A stretch of DNA of 64,000 nt from Seriola aureovittata (GCF_021018895.1 NC_079367.1:30996288-31060287); one strand, 5' to 3'. Numbered from the stretch's first letter, positions 25,501 to 39,100 are shown. Program-made: numbers and translations. The notes: a model not told the origin generated them from the letters alone.

Positions 25501-28500
25501 ACCATGAGAAATGTCTCCTACGCCAGCAACAACTTATCTATCTTGGACATCGCATTGATGAACATGGTATCCAACCAGACATGGCAAAAGTCAAAGCCAT
25601 CACTGAGCTTGAAACACCAAGTAACGTCACTGACCTGAGGAGGATCCTTGGAATGATCCATTACTTAGGCAGGTATCTCCCAAACCTGTCTGAGGTTACC
25701 AAACCCCTCAATGACCTACTAAAAAATGATGCAGCATGGTCGTGGACCGCAGCTCAAGAGGAAGCATTCAAGAAGGTGAAACAGCTTGTCACAAAGTCCC
25801 CTGTATTAGCATTCTATGATGTTAATAAACCAACTATTGTAAGCGCAGATGCTAGTAGTTATGGTTTAGGAGGAGTCCTGCTACAAGAGCATGACGGACA
25901 GCTGAAACCTGTAAGTTTTTGTTCCAGAACACTCACAACTGCGGAACAACATTATGCTCAAATTGAGAAGGAGTGTCTTGCAGCAGTCTGGGCTTGTGAG
26001 AAATTCACCAGATATCTGTATGGCTTAGACTCCTTTACCCTGCAGAGTGATCACAAACCCCTGATTCCTCTAATAAATTACAAAGATCTCCATTCAGTTC
26101 CTGTGAGGTGTCAGAGACTATTGTTACGTATGATGCGTTACAACCCCACAGCTGTATATGTCCCCGGGAAAGAGCTTGTAGTAGCAGATACACTCTCTAG
26201 ACATCCACAAGCAGCTGTTACACAAGAAATTGCAGAACTGACAAGCGAAATACAAGCCTACGAGGAAGCAGTTCTCAAATCATGGCCTATCTCACCCACT
26301 AAACTGGACTTGGTCAAGCAGCAGACTCTAGAGGATGCCGAACTGCAGATGGTCCAACACTATGTGCTGTCAGGATGGCCCAAATACGCAGTCAAGGTGC
26401 CAGACAAGGTAAAAGCCTACTACACCTCCAGACATTCTCTCACAGTATCAGACAACCTAGTATTGTACAACGATAGAATAGTAGTGCCGGAAAAGATGAG
26501 GCCTGAGATTTTGCAAAGGATTCATGATGGACACCAAGGCATCGTGAAGTGCAGAGAAAGAGCTAAGTGTAGTGTGTGGTGGCCCAGAATAAGCAGAGAC
26601 ATTCAGGAAATAGTCAGCACCTGTAAACACTGCCAAGAGTCCAAACCCACTCAGAAAAGAGAACCCCTGATTACCACTCCACTACCTAATCGCCCATGGG
26701 AAAGAGTAGCGGCTGACATATGTGAACTGAACACACAACACTACTTGGTAGTTGTGGACTATTTTTCACGTTACATAGAAATAGCCTACCTCAAAGACAT
26801 GTCAAGTGAGACCACAAGAGCTAAACTGAAGAACATCTTCTCTAGATGGGGCTGCCCAAATGAACTGATCACTGATAATGGTCCCCAATTCTCTGGGAGG
26901 GCTTTCATGCAGTTCTCTCAGGAGTATGATTTCAGACATATAACCACCAGCCCCCACTACGCTCAAGCCAATGGAGAGGCAGAAAGGGCCGTACAGACAG
27001 CCAAAAAGATTCTGAGACAGGCTGATCCCTTTTTAGCCCTCATGATCTACAGAGCGACCCCGTTACAGGCTACAGGCGTGAGCCCAGCACAGCTCATGCT
27101 TGGAAGGCAGATCCGTACTACGGTTCCAACATTGGAAACCAAGCTACAGCCCGTGTGGCCAGATCTCCAGCACGTGAGACAGGTTGATGAGAGAGTAAAA
27201 CAAGGTTACAGACATGCCTACAATAACAGACATGATGTCAGACCTCTACCAGAACTCCAGTCGGGACTCAGTGTTGCTGTGAAGCTGGACAGCGAGAAAG
27301 GATGGACAAAGACAGCCACTGTCCTTAAACAGTGTGACTCACCACGGTCATACTTAGTCCAAACAGACGGACGAGTACTTCGAAGGAACCGTCGTCATCT
27401 GAGACCCCTCCTCAGTGCTCCAAACACTTCTGAGAAGGGCGGAGAAGATCACATCGAGTGTGATGGAGAGCCGCACTCACCCGCTCCAGCATCCGACCCA
27501 CCACCTGACCCACCACCTGACCCACCTCCAGTCACTGTGCCAGTGACTCCAGTACACATGACCTCCAGTGGTAGACTTGTGAAGCCACCAGACAGATATG
27601 GAGAGTATGTGAAGTAGTTAAATAATATACTGTGCTTAGTGGCAGAGTTCTGTTTAGAGACAAATTCATCAGAGACTGTTCAGGTGAACTTACTGCCACA
27701 CAGAAGAAAAAAAAAAAAAAAAAGTGTTAATGCATACAGATGTGATGATGTAAATTCATATTTGTCAAGAGTTAGTTTTGTTATCAATCAAGCATCTTGA
27801 GTTAGACTGAGTCACAGTAATTCATCCAGATGAAAGTACAGTAAAGTTCATTTTGTACATGTCTTAAAAGACTCAAAGTAAGGGTGATGTATTGTAATGG
27901 TACTATTTTATGCAGTTAAGCGCAAGCATACGTAAGTGATGTTCACAGGTAGTGATACGCAGTAAGAGGCTGGGAGTATTATCCCTACGCAACAGAAGTA
28001 GCTCAGGTACAGTTCAGTGAGTCTCAGTCCAGTGTTATGTTATGAGTGAATAAAGTCAACTAAGATAGACACTGCGTCGTGACGATATTTCTACATAACA
28101 CTACAGTGATGAAGTCCGATGATATGCAGCACATGTCCACTAAATTGTCCGTCCTCTTCTGGAAAATATCCCAAAAATACTGTAGTGTCCTGTAATTTAA
28201 AACATCAGCATACTGTTTACGGCCTCTGTCTTGTTGCTCCAAGTTAAGAAGCCCACAATGCATTGCTAACTACAGTACTAAACTGTTAAACATGAAAACA
28301 GTATTTTAGTGTTGAAAATTGGCTGTAAATTTACAGCAATTGCTTACAGTGTACAGTATACCAGCCTGAAACATACTGTGTGTCGATAACAACACCACCT
28401 GTGTGTTTTAACACGTTTTTATTTAAGACTGGGGTTCAGTTTCTGAGGTCCTGTTCTGATCTTTCTCATGTCATGGAATTGTTTTGCTGGTGGCTTTGAA

Positions 28501-30495
28501 AGGTGACGGTGGTTTATTTGATTAATCGATTACTCTGATCAACGGAAAATTAATCATTATCATTTTTGAAGAAACTGCTTCTTAACTGTGAATATTTTCT
28601 GGTTTCCTTTAGTCCCCTGTCATAATAATGTGAATATCTTTCTTATCACTTCACAAAAAACTGTGATGGGCAGTTTATCACATTTTATAAACCAATCTAT
28701 TAATTAAGAAAATAATCTTTAGATTAATTAATAATAAAGATAATCTTGATGGGTCGCTCCAACACTTTGGTCTGGACTGAACATATCTTTGAGTTTTAGT
28801 CGTTTTTCAAGCAAAAATCCCAAACATATAATTGTTCCAGCATTGAGTCCCCCAAGTTTGCATTGACTTTATATGATAGGCCAGGGCTCCAGAATGCAAC
28901 CAGAACCTAAACATCTTCACCAGTGTGCCTGACATTTAATCGGTCTGTGTGTAGTGTTATTTTTTTCCCAGGCGTCCGCACTCTGCCTCTGATTGGCTCT
29001 GACCCTGAGAGTCTTCTCTGCCCTGTGCTCCTCTTCAAGGGACATCACAGCCATAAAACACACTGCTAATTCAAAATTAAGAGAATTATTGATTGTTTTT
29101 TCATCAACAAAAAAGTTTCAGTGCTTGTTACGCCTGTTGCCAGTGACAGCCAGAGCTGGCCACACTGTTTTCAGGTTGTCCTTCTGTCCCATTCTTGTTG
29201 ACACATTATCTCAGTAACCACGAGGAAGTGATTTTAGTTACAACTCTCCATTGACCTTAGAGGCCCACCACAGACCTGACATCATCAGTGGAGGTTGCTC
29301 CACCACATGTAGATCAGTGGTGGAGGAAGTATTCAGATTCTTAACTTAAGTAAAAGCACTAAGACAGTAATGTAAATATACTCCATTACAAGTAAAAGTC
29401 CGATGCAACTAATGTACAAAGCAAGTCTGGAGCCCTGAAAACAGTGACCCAGCCTCTAAAACTCTTGTTTGACTCAGATGAGGGTCGAGGCTTTGCTGGA
29501 CTGGATTTCTATGAGACTTAGCTGTAAACTGATTACTCAGGACCCCTGCACAAACCATTCATCTATACTTCATCTGCTTCCACCCCCTCTCAGGTCCTGA
29601 TTCCGGTGCCAGTAGCAGCGGATCCTCCAGGTCTCAGCAGAAACCTTCGACCTCTGGAGCGACAGCTGGTGGAGCAAGTACTTTACTGGACTCTGCTTCG
29701 GGTGTTGGCTCCAGCGCTGGATCAACTGGCACTAGCAGTATCCAGACTAGACCCAGTCTACCTCAGCCTCAACCCCGGCCTCCGCCTCAGCCTCCGTCTC
29801 AGCCTCAGACCCGCCCGGCCGCTGGCTCTCCCCCCTACAGACCAGTACAGCCTGGCAGCACCGACACCACAGGCACCCACGTCAAACCCCAGACTCCTGG
29901 CAGAACTGGGACCCAGCAGAGCTTTCCTGAATCTGCTCCATCATTCTCAAAACAACCAAGACCACAGCCTCCGTCCACCGGGAGTCAAGGTAACAGAGGC
30001 TCTGAGAGCAGCAGATAACAGCAGGAGTAGGAGTCACACTACCAGATGAATGAATGAATGAATCAGCTGACCTATTAATCAGCTGACCTATTAATTGAAC
30101 TATCACTACTTTTTTCCCTACGTTTTTTTGTTATGTTTTTATTGTGTATTTTCTGGTCTCAGCAGGTGCTCGTCCCTCCACTGTGTCCCGACCAGACCAT
30201 CCACCAGCCAGAGGGGACTCGCTCCCCGCTCCGGCCCAGCCACAGAGCCCCGAGCATGGCTCAAGAACCAGCGCAGAACTCCCTCCTCTGCAGAACAGAC
30301 CACCTGTCAGCCCGACCAGCAGACCGACCAGAGTCCAGAGTGAGTACCAGCAGACACAAGCACAGCTGGAGCAGAAAGGACAGATGTTTGAAGGTCCTCC
30401 TGCTGGATCCATACCACCAGGGTGTCCTCAGTTCTGTTTTCTAAAATTGTTTATACGTTAAAACAACTTCTGCATTAGTGTTTAGTTAGTAAAGC

Positions 30496-30531
<36 letters not shown>

Positions 30532-30773
30532 ACTGCACACTCACAACGTCTCAGCCCACCCCCCAGGTTAACAAACAGACAACTGTACTAATCTGAATAA
30601 TGTATCATAATTTAATTCCTGTTTTTTTTTGCAACAGCAGTGCGAGGTATGTGCGAGAGCAGACCAGGGGTGTGTGGGCGTGGCCGCTGTGTGGATCAGC
30701 CAGGTGGGAAACACACCTGTGTGTGTTATCAGGGATACCAGCCCAACTCTCAGCACACACACTGCCAAGGTGA

Positions 30774-30822
<49 letters not shown>

Positions 30823-31291
30823 AATAATATTTGGATAGTTTACTGATTTATTTTTTCAGATATTTCACTAATATTTTTCAGCTATATTACTGATATTTCG
30901 AGCAGCTACTTCACACATTTTTGTCTGATATTTTACCGATAATTTTCAGATATCTATATATTGATATTGATACATATACAGGTTCTGGTTTCCAGGTAGA
31001 TAAGGAAATTCTTCCAAACATCTGAAACATTTTTCTATGTTTCTATTTTGAGTTAAATGAACTTAACAAGTATTTTCTTTAAAGTGTTAAAAGTGTCAAA
31101 AAATTAACATAAATTCTAATTAACAAATATTTTTTTATTTTATAATTGATTGTAATATAATTTTTTTGGCAACTGTATCATCTATATAGAGCTCATTTGT
31201 TCAACACAGTCCTTCAAAGCTGTGTCAGTGTCACACAGAGATAAATAATTGTACATACTGGTGTGTGTTCATGTCTGTTAATAACTCTGAG

Positions 31292-31361
<70 letters not shown>

Positions 31362-33145
31362 TGTGTGTGTGTAGATGTGAATGAGTGTGTGCAGTCTCCA
31401 GGTGTGTGTTCAGTGGGAGAGTGTGTGAACACCATGGGAAGCTACAGATGTGTGTGTCCGTCCGGATACAGGAGCAGCAGCCAGCAGACCGGTTGTCAAG
31501 GTGACGTGGACTTCCTGTTGGTTTGTCATGTGTTCAGACTGTTTGTGCTGCATCACACAGTAACAACAGCAGCTCGCTCTCTCCTTCCCTCTCTCTCTCT
31601 CTTGCCCTCAGACATTGACGAGTGTCAGCTGAACCCCTGCAGGAACGGGCGCTGTGAAAACATGCCAGGCAGCTACAGATGTGTCTGTCGCCTTGGTTAC
31701 AGACTCACCGGCAACACCTGCACAGGTAAGGATTTATTGGTAGCACTAAAGCCTGATGCAGACTAATAGACTTGATTATCTGTCCCAGATGAAAAAGTCT
31801 TTCAAGTCAAAACAGAATCTAAAATTACGATAGTCAAAGTAAATAGGTATATATATATATATTAAGTATATTTATTGTCACAATGACCAGTAAACCAAAG
31901 ATACAATAGGCAGACTGCACAGCACACATTGTGATTTAGAATGAGGATGATTAGAATTAGGATAGTCAAAGTAGCTAGTGGCTGAGAGGCCAAGTGCCAG
32001 GTAGTGGTACTGATACCAATGTTAATTAGCCAATGCCAATGCTTTTGAAGTACTTGTACTTTACTTGAGTATTTTTCATTTTGATGTTAACTGATACCTC
32101 TAACATTGCCAGCTGGAATTAATTTTCACTTCAAAAACATATGAACAACTTTTAAAATGTGATGTATTGTCACAGATTAAACAATGCGATCATGCACCTT
32201 ACATGTAAAAATGAAAATGACAGTTAAAAGTTAATGCATCAAAAATAATCAAAAATGACAATCATAATATTATAGCACATTGAAAGGGATCATTCTGTAA
32301 AAAGACTTTTGCTGCTGCAAGGAAGTTTTGTTAATAAAACCTGGTAGATAAAAGTAGCAGTACCACACTGTAGAAATACAATAATACAATATAATATAAT
32401 ATAATATAATATGATATAGCAATTTGGTCCATCTCATGCAGTATATTAGTACAGTATATCATTGTATTGTGATTATTGATGCATTAATGTGTTGATCACT
32501 TTATTGTTGCAGATGATAAAGTGCTGGGCAGCTTCTGAATCCTCCCAAGATCCATACAGTCTTATCTTAACCTAAAATAAGACATTGTAATTGATTTGTT
32601 GATGATATTTTGTTTTATTAATCTTAATCTTCAAATAATTAAAGATTTCAAAGAAATTTAGAGCATTAAAAATATCTCTGTATGAAGTGAAGTGGAGTAG
32701 AAATATAAAGTAGCAGAAAATAGAAATACTCAAATACAGTACAAATACCTCAAAATTGTACTTAGGTACAGTGTATTAGAGTAAATTACATTAATATACT
32801 TCTGTAAAATTTTGAATACAGTACTTTTAAAGTTTGATTGTTTTTATGTGCAAACATTCACTTGGACTGAAGGATGTACTGATTAGATTTAGGTGGTTTA
32901 TGGTCAAAGGTCAAGGTCAGTGTGACCTCACAAAACACCTTTTAGCCATAACTCAAGACTTCACAGCAATTATGACAAAATTTCACCGAAATGGTTCATA
33001 TTTTCTATGACTGGATAAACAGGGATGTGACCTGGAAGTAGTCTGAGTGGAGGTAGAGATAGTATTGGCTGAAATCTGAGTCCTGTAGTGTCCACTCAGT
33101 TTAACACAGTGATCCAGCTGACAGTGGCAAAAATGTGTATAAACG

Positions 33146-33181
<36 letters not shown>

Positions 33182-36100
33182 TCAGATGTGGATGAGTGTG
33201 AAGACCCTCTGCAGTGTCCAGGTCAGGAGTGTATCAACAGTCCTGGTTCGTATCGCTGCGCGTCCTGTCAGCCTGGATATGGACTACTCAACAGGCTCTG
33301 TACAGGTAACACCCACCTGTCATGTGTAAGTGTTTTTTTTCATTATCAATTAATGTACCTCTCATTTTCTTAATTAACTGATCAATCATTCATGGGATGA
33401 AACATCAGAAGACAGTATCCCACAGTGACCTGATCAAATATCTTGTTTTGTTCCAGCAACAGCAAAAATATAAAGATAATTAAATTTAAATTTAAATTCC
33501 AACATTTCAGATTCTGAAAGCATCACATTTTGCCATTTTACCAAATTGATTATCAAAATAGTTGCTGATTAATTTAATGTTGATCATGAAATGTCAATCA
33601 ACTAATCAAATCAGCTGCACAACATGTGTTGTGTTGAATCACTCAATCCTCACGCAGGACAATCAGACACCTCATGAAGTGACAGTGAATCATCAATCAC
33701 ATGACAACAAGCTGTGTCAGACAGCTGTTTCCTGCCTGATGATGATGAATGATTGTGTCCACAGTCACAAGCTGCTTCTCTCATCATTCTGCTGTTGTGA
33801 CTATCTGCAGACATCGACGAATGCCGCCAGGCTCCCTGCGCCAACGGTCGCTGTGAAAACACAGCCGGAAGCTACCGCTGTGTCTGTCACCATGGTTACA
33901 AGCTCCACAACAACAACTGTACAGGTAAAGAGAAAGACCCAAACCTGCCAACCAGATTCTGAACTCACTCTCAGACACTCAGGGTCTATAAGACATCTTC
34001 ATTTTTTCTTGGTAATCATATTTGTGATGTACATAGAGAAACCTGTTTATTCAGGTTGATGTGCTGTTACTTGTCACGGGGAGTGGCAGGACCCAAATGC
34101 AACACAAACTCTCAGTAGAAGAAGTAATGGTCTTTATTGTACTCAAAGCAGGTCAACATACACAGTTCTTGCAGCAGCGCTGATATTTAGCTTGAAAAGC
34201 AAGCGCTAAGGTGGGACTCGAACCCAGGTCTCCTGTGTGGCAGGTGAATGAGTTACCACTGGACCAAGGTGGCAGGCAGGCTTGACGAGGATATAAGCAG
34301 GGTCGAGAACCAGTGGACAGGCAGCGATGCAGGTGAATCCAGAGGGAACAACAGAAGGATTGTTGGGGACAGGCAGAGGATCGACGAACCAGCAGGACAG
34401 GGAAAACTGAAGTGGTGAAACACCACACAGCCACAAGCAGACGGAGACCAGAAAACTCACAGGCAAAACTCGTGGTCAGGAACGGAAGGCTGTAGTGTTT
34501 GCCGGGGCAAAACTCCTCAGAGCTGGACCAGTCCATCTCCTCAGCTGGATGGTTGGAGTGGTCAGAGTTGGTGGAGTTCTCGTTAACCGACGGCCCTTCT
34601 GCAGTGGAATCCTCTTCAGGGTGAGCAGGCAGGGAGGAGGTGCGAACCGTCGGACAGTGACCCCTCAATGGTGTAGTCGTGCTGGAGGGGTGGATGCGCA
34701 TGGAGCGTGGAAGACTCAGTCTCACCGCCGTCGGACTGATGATCCTCTGGATGGGGAATGGGCCGACGAACCTGGGTGCCAGCTTCTTGGATTCTACCCG
34801 GAGAGGCAGGTCTCGGGTGGAGAGACACACCTTCTGGCCAACCTGGTAGACTGGGGCTGGAGAACGTCGCCAGTTGGCCGAGGCAGCATAGCGACTAACA
34901 GAGCGCTGGAGGGTGGTGCGTGCCTGGGCCCAGGTTCTGCGACAGCGACGGGCGAAGGCTTGGGCTGACGGGCAGGAGACCTCTCTTTCCAAGGCCGGGA
35001 AAAGCGGAGGCTGATAGCCATAGACACACTGGAAAGGAGAGAGCCCTGTGGCGGAGCTGGTGAGGGAGTTGTGGGCGTACTCCACCCATAGGAGCTGCTG
35101 GGACCAGGAGGATGGGTTCTGGGACACCATGCAACGGAGGGCTGTCTCCATCTCCTGATTCATCCGCTCTGTCTGCCCATTAGACTGGGGGTGGAACCCC
35201 GAGGAGAGACTGGCCATGGCCCCCATCTGGCTGCAGAATTCTTTCCAAAAAATGGAGGAGAACTGAGGACCGCGGTCGGACACCACATCAACAGGGAGGC
35301 CGTGAAGATGAAAGACATGGAACAGGACCAGTTGAGCAGTCTCCTTGGCCGATGGTAACTTGGACAGTGGCACAAAGTGGGCCATCTTACTGAAGCGGTC
35401 AACCACTGTGAGGATGACTGTGTTACCGTCGGAGGGTGGAAGGCCTGTGACAAAGTCCAAGGAGATGTGGGACCAGGGTCGATGTGGGACTGGCAGAGGT
35501 TGAAGAAGTCCTGCAGGGGCCTGATGGGAAGTCTTGTGCTGGTTGCAGATGGGGCAAGCCTTGACAAAGTTGCGGGTTGGAACCTGGATGGCAGGTGAGC
35601 TTGGAGGCGTGAGCCCATTGCAGAACTTCTGACCTCAGGACTTCCGGGACGTACAGGTAGTTGGGTGGACAGGCACTGGGACCAGGCTGACCCTCGGTGG
35701 CGGCCCTCACTCTCTCCTCAATGTCCCAGGTGAGGGTGGCAATGACACAGGGAGGAGGAAGGATGGAAGCACACCCCTCAGCAGATTCTTCTCTCTTCTG
35801 TAACTGCCGTGACAGAGCATCAGGCTTGGCGTTGCGGGACCCTGCACGATAGGAGAGAGTGAAGTGGAAGCGGGTGAAGAAAAGGGACCAGCGGGCCTGG
35901 CAGTGCGGATGTATTCAAGGTTTTTGTGGTCAGTCCAAACCAAGAAGGGTTCCTTGGCGCCCTCCAACCAATGCCGCCACTCTTCTAGGGCCATCTTCAC
36001 TGCCAGCAACTCTCTGTTCCCAATGTCATAATTTTTCTCAGCAGGAGACAGTCGCCGAGAGAAGAAGGCGCAGGGGTGGAGCTTCTGGTCAAAGTCAGAC

Positions 36101-39100
36101 CTTTGGGACAGGACTGCTCCCACCCCCACGTCAGAGGCATCCACCTCCACCACAAACTGGCGATCAGGGTCCGGTATCTGGAGGATGGGCGCTGAGGTAA
36201 ATCTGGATTTCAGAGTCTGGAATGCCTTGTCGGCAGCAGGGGGCCACTGGAAAGGCACCTTGGAGCTGGTGAGGGCGGTAAGTGGAGCGGCCACTGAACT
36301 GTAGTTGCGGATGAAGCGACGATAGAAGTTGGCAAACCCCAAGAAGCGCTGTAGTTGTTTACAGGAATCAGGAACAGGCCAGGAGGTGACTGCGGAAACC
36401 TTAGTCGGGTCCATCTGGAGGTTACCTTTAGCCACGATGTACCCCAGGAATGAAACAGAAGAAGCATGGAACTCACACTTCTCAGTCTTAATGAATAGAG
36501 AGTTCTCAAGGAGGCGCTGGAGCACAGACTGGACGTGGTGGACATGTTCTTCCCGGGCCTTGGAGAAGATGAGGATGATGGTGAGGCCGAAGGGCATTAC
36601 AAGGTATTCATAATGCCCCGCCGGAGTGTTGAATGCCGTCTTCCACTCGTCTCCCTCTCTGATGCGGACCAGGTGATAAGCGTTGCGAAGGTCAAGCTTA
36701 GTGAAGATGTTGGCCCCCTGAAGCAGTTCGAAAGCAGAAGACATGAGAGGAAGGTTCTTTGGTTGTGAGGAGGTAGTGTAGTTGGGCTCACCCGTATCTC
36801 CCCAACTATGCCTTGCCTTTTGCTGGGCAGGTTGACACGAAGTGGCCTTCCTTCCCGCAGTACATACAGAGGTTGGAGCGGCGTCGACGTTCCCATTCCT
36901 CAGGGGTGAGGGAGGTGCGGTCCAACTGCATTGGCTCAGACTCTACCATCTGCTGACCTGGTGAGGAAGATGAACTGGCGGAACCCCCTCTGAACTGGGC
37001 TGGCGACTGGCGGTGGAAAGCCCCCTGTCGTCTCTCCTCTGCGAGCCTGGATGCGGAGGTCAATCCGGATGGCTAGCTCGATGACACCGTCAAGTGTGGA
37101 GGGAACCTCGTGAGAGACCAGCTCATCCTTGATGTACTCAGTCAGGCCGTGGAGAAAGGTGTCAACCAGGGCAGCAGAGTTCCAGCTGCTCAGACTGGAT
37201 CTGGTGCGGAAGTCGATGGAGTAGTCGGCCACTGTCCTGTCCCCTTGCCGCAAGCCCATCAGTCCCTGTGCGGTTCCTGAGTGGCAGGCGAATGAGTTAC
37301 CACTGGACCAAGGGGGCAGGCAGGCTTGATGAGGATATAAGCAGGGTCGAGAACCGGTGGACAGGCAGCGATGCAGATGAATCCAGAGGGAACAACAGAA
37401 GGATTGTTGGGGACAGGCAGAGGATCGACGAACCAGCAGGACAGGGAAAACTGAAGTGGTGAAACACCACACAGCCACAAGCAGACGGAGACCAGAAAAC
37501 TCAGGCAAAACTCGTGATCAGGAACGGAAGGCTGTAGTGTTTGCCGGGGCAGAGACGAGAAGAGAAGATCAGAGGCGAGCCGAGTCAGTACCGGGAAGTC
37601 AGTCCACAGGTTAGTGCTGGAAGGTCAGGCATGAAGCGCAGATAATCTGGCACTGAGTGAATGAAACAGAGCTGCTTATAAAGTGGCTAGGTAATGGCTA
37701 ATGAGACTCAGCTGGGAACACCAGGTGTGGCAGATTTGGCTGATGAGGTGTGGCCAGAGGGTGAGTGAGTGGAAATTTCCACCACAGCAGGAGAACAGCA
37801 AAGTGGATTGTGACAGTTACTGACCAGATTCACATGAGCTGGTCTGAGCACAGGAAACTTCCACAACAGGTCAGACTGCAGCAGGTAAATGTGTCAATAT
37901 AACTGATGATTCACAAGAGTAAAAAACAGAATTAAAGTAGAAAGGCAATGCAGTCAAATTCATTACATAAATAAATAAACAAAACAGTGCAGCAGCCAGT
38001 CATAATCAGTGTCAACTTACATTGAAGTTAAATGAACACCTCATGCCTGTTCATTTAAATAAGTACATGTTCATTAATAATAATAGCTATTATTGTATTT
38101 GTAACCCTTTCGCCACCGGCTCGTGATATGAGGAACGCTTTCAGATATATTTATTATAGCATTCACCTCTTTTTATCTCCAATAATCAATTAAGTGGCGA
38201 ACGGGACATCTCATTGTATAGTTAACATGTCTAGGGTAAACAATGATCCTCACTCTTTTATAATACTCAATGAGAGGCTGAGGGAATAACCCTGGCTTTG
38301 ACAACCAAATGAGATTACTGCAAGACGTATGAATTATCTTACTCAGATACTCACTGTATGAATTGACAAATAATAGTACAACACAGTTTCTCAGTCTCTC
38401 AGTCTTGTATTAAAGGACACAATAAATCTTCCACATTAGAAAATAATAAACATTGTATGGAAAATAAACAAGGAAAACCAAAATAAAATTGACCCGGGAT
38501 TTTATTTTCTCAGTCTGCTAGTTTAAACAACCTGAGTGCACTCTGTGTTTATTATCTGGTCTTTTTGGCAAGCTTGCATTAGTTCGTTGGCGCGCTTTAT
38601 GTTGGAGCTCATGAAAAACAGGACGCAGTACTGTTTACCTCCATTAGAAGAGATGAAACAGCTCCTACCACCTCCGCAAAAATCCTCCTCGTCAGGCCTG
38701 GCTCAGCCCGCAACAATTAGCAGCAGCCTCCACACTCCCAACAGCAGCAGACAGCAAGCAGATGGTCTCCAGCCTCAGCAAAACGTCCGCGACGGCCGCT
38801 GCAGCTATTCCCGACCCGTCTCCTCCTCTCCTCTGTGCAGGTGAAGTGATGTCCGACCGCTCTCCCTCGACGGCGGCAACTGTGATGAGCTAACGTGGCT
38901 AACTCGACGCTCTCGGTAGCCGGAAAAACACGTTATAAATAAACTGTCCAAACTCTGGTAAAGTCACCTCTGAGCTTTTTCTTCAGTAGCCAGATTTACA
39001 CAGTCCAACATGAAAACCACAATAACCAAAAAAAACGTCGGCAATGACTCTCCCACAAAAGCAGCTCTTTTCTCTAGCCCATTCGTCCGTCTCTTTTTTT

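Larger units (their letters stand above)
23422..28105 (+). mobile_element. Full-length Ty3/gypsy LTR retrotransposon
   Basis: Two 218-base LTRs (23422-23639 and 27888-28105), each TG...CA, identical as far as I can read them, flanked by a perfect 5-base target duplication GTGAT (23417-23421 and 28106-28110). A primer-binding site follows the left LTR and a purine-rich tract precedes the right one. One uninterrupted gag-pol frame lies between. No envelope gene. It lies in the sense direction in an ltbp4 intron. Identical LTRs and an open frame mean recent insertion; it may still be active. Confidence 0.93.
22317..28351. mobile_element. CTGTAA-rich DNA transposon (about 1.35 kb), split by the Ty3/gypsy element
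   Basis: Left end CACTGTAAATAATG and right end ...TTACAGTG are inverted repeats, with further matching inverted words inside (CTGTAAA.T.ACAG). Both ends are flanked by TA (22315-22316 and 28352-28353), so a TA target site is likely. Removing the nested LTR element leaves about 1349 bases. No transposase seen. The left end begins only seven bases after the exon ending at 22309. Confidence 0.55.
34072..37815 (-). mobile_element. Defective Ty3/gypsy element, internally rearranged
   Basis: Bounded by TGTCAC and GTGACA and flanked by a 6-base duplication GTTACT (34066-34071 and 37816-37821). A block of about 268 bases is repeated at both ends (34240-34507 and 37281-37548, a few differences). On the minus strand the block at the right joins directly to gag, and pol at the left runs straight into the other block, so the leader, the gag start and the upstream part of one LTR are missing. 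Relatives of its LTR are at 4891-5720. It cannot move on its own. Confidence 0.8.

Noticed and set aside
29606..30049. 147-codon Leu/Pro-rich frame with its own start
   Set aside because: Wrong frame over the ltbp4 linker exon; the phase 1 frame fits both splice sites and hinge composition.
34210..34273. Functional tRNA-Gly gene
   Set aside because: Acceptor-stem halves do not pair and the copy at the other end is truncated; kept only as a tRNA-like block.
34495..34968. 157-codon + strand frame
   Set aside because: Antisense shadow of the gypsy integrase region on the minus strand.
38536..38844. 102-codon Ser/Pro/Gln frame considered as an extra linker exon
   Set aside because: Lies between EGF exons where LTBPs have no linker, has no phase 1 splice sites, and sits next to nested transposons.
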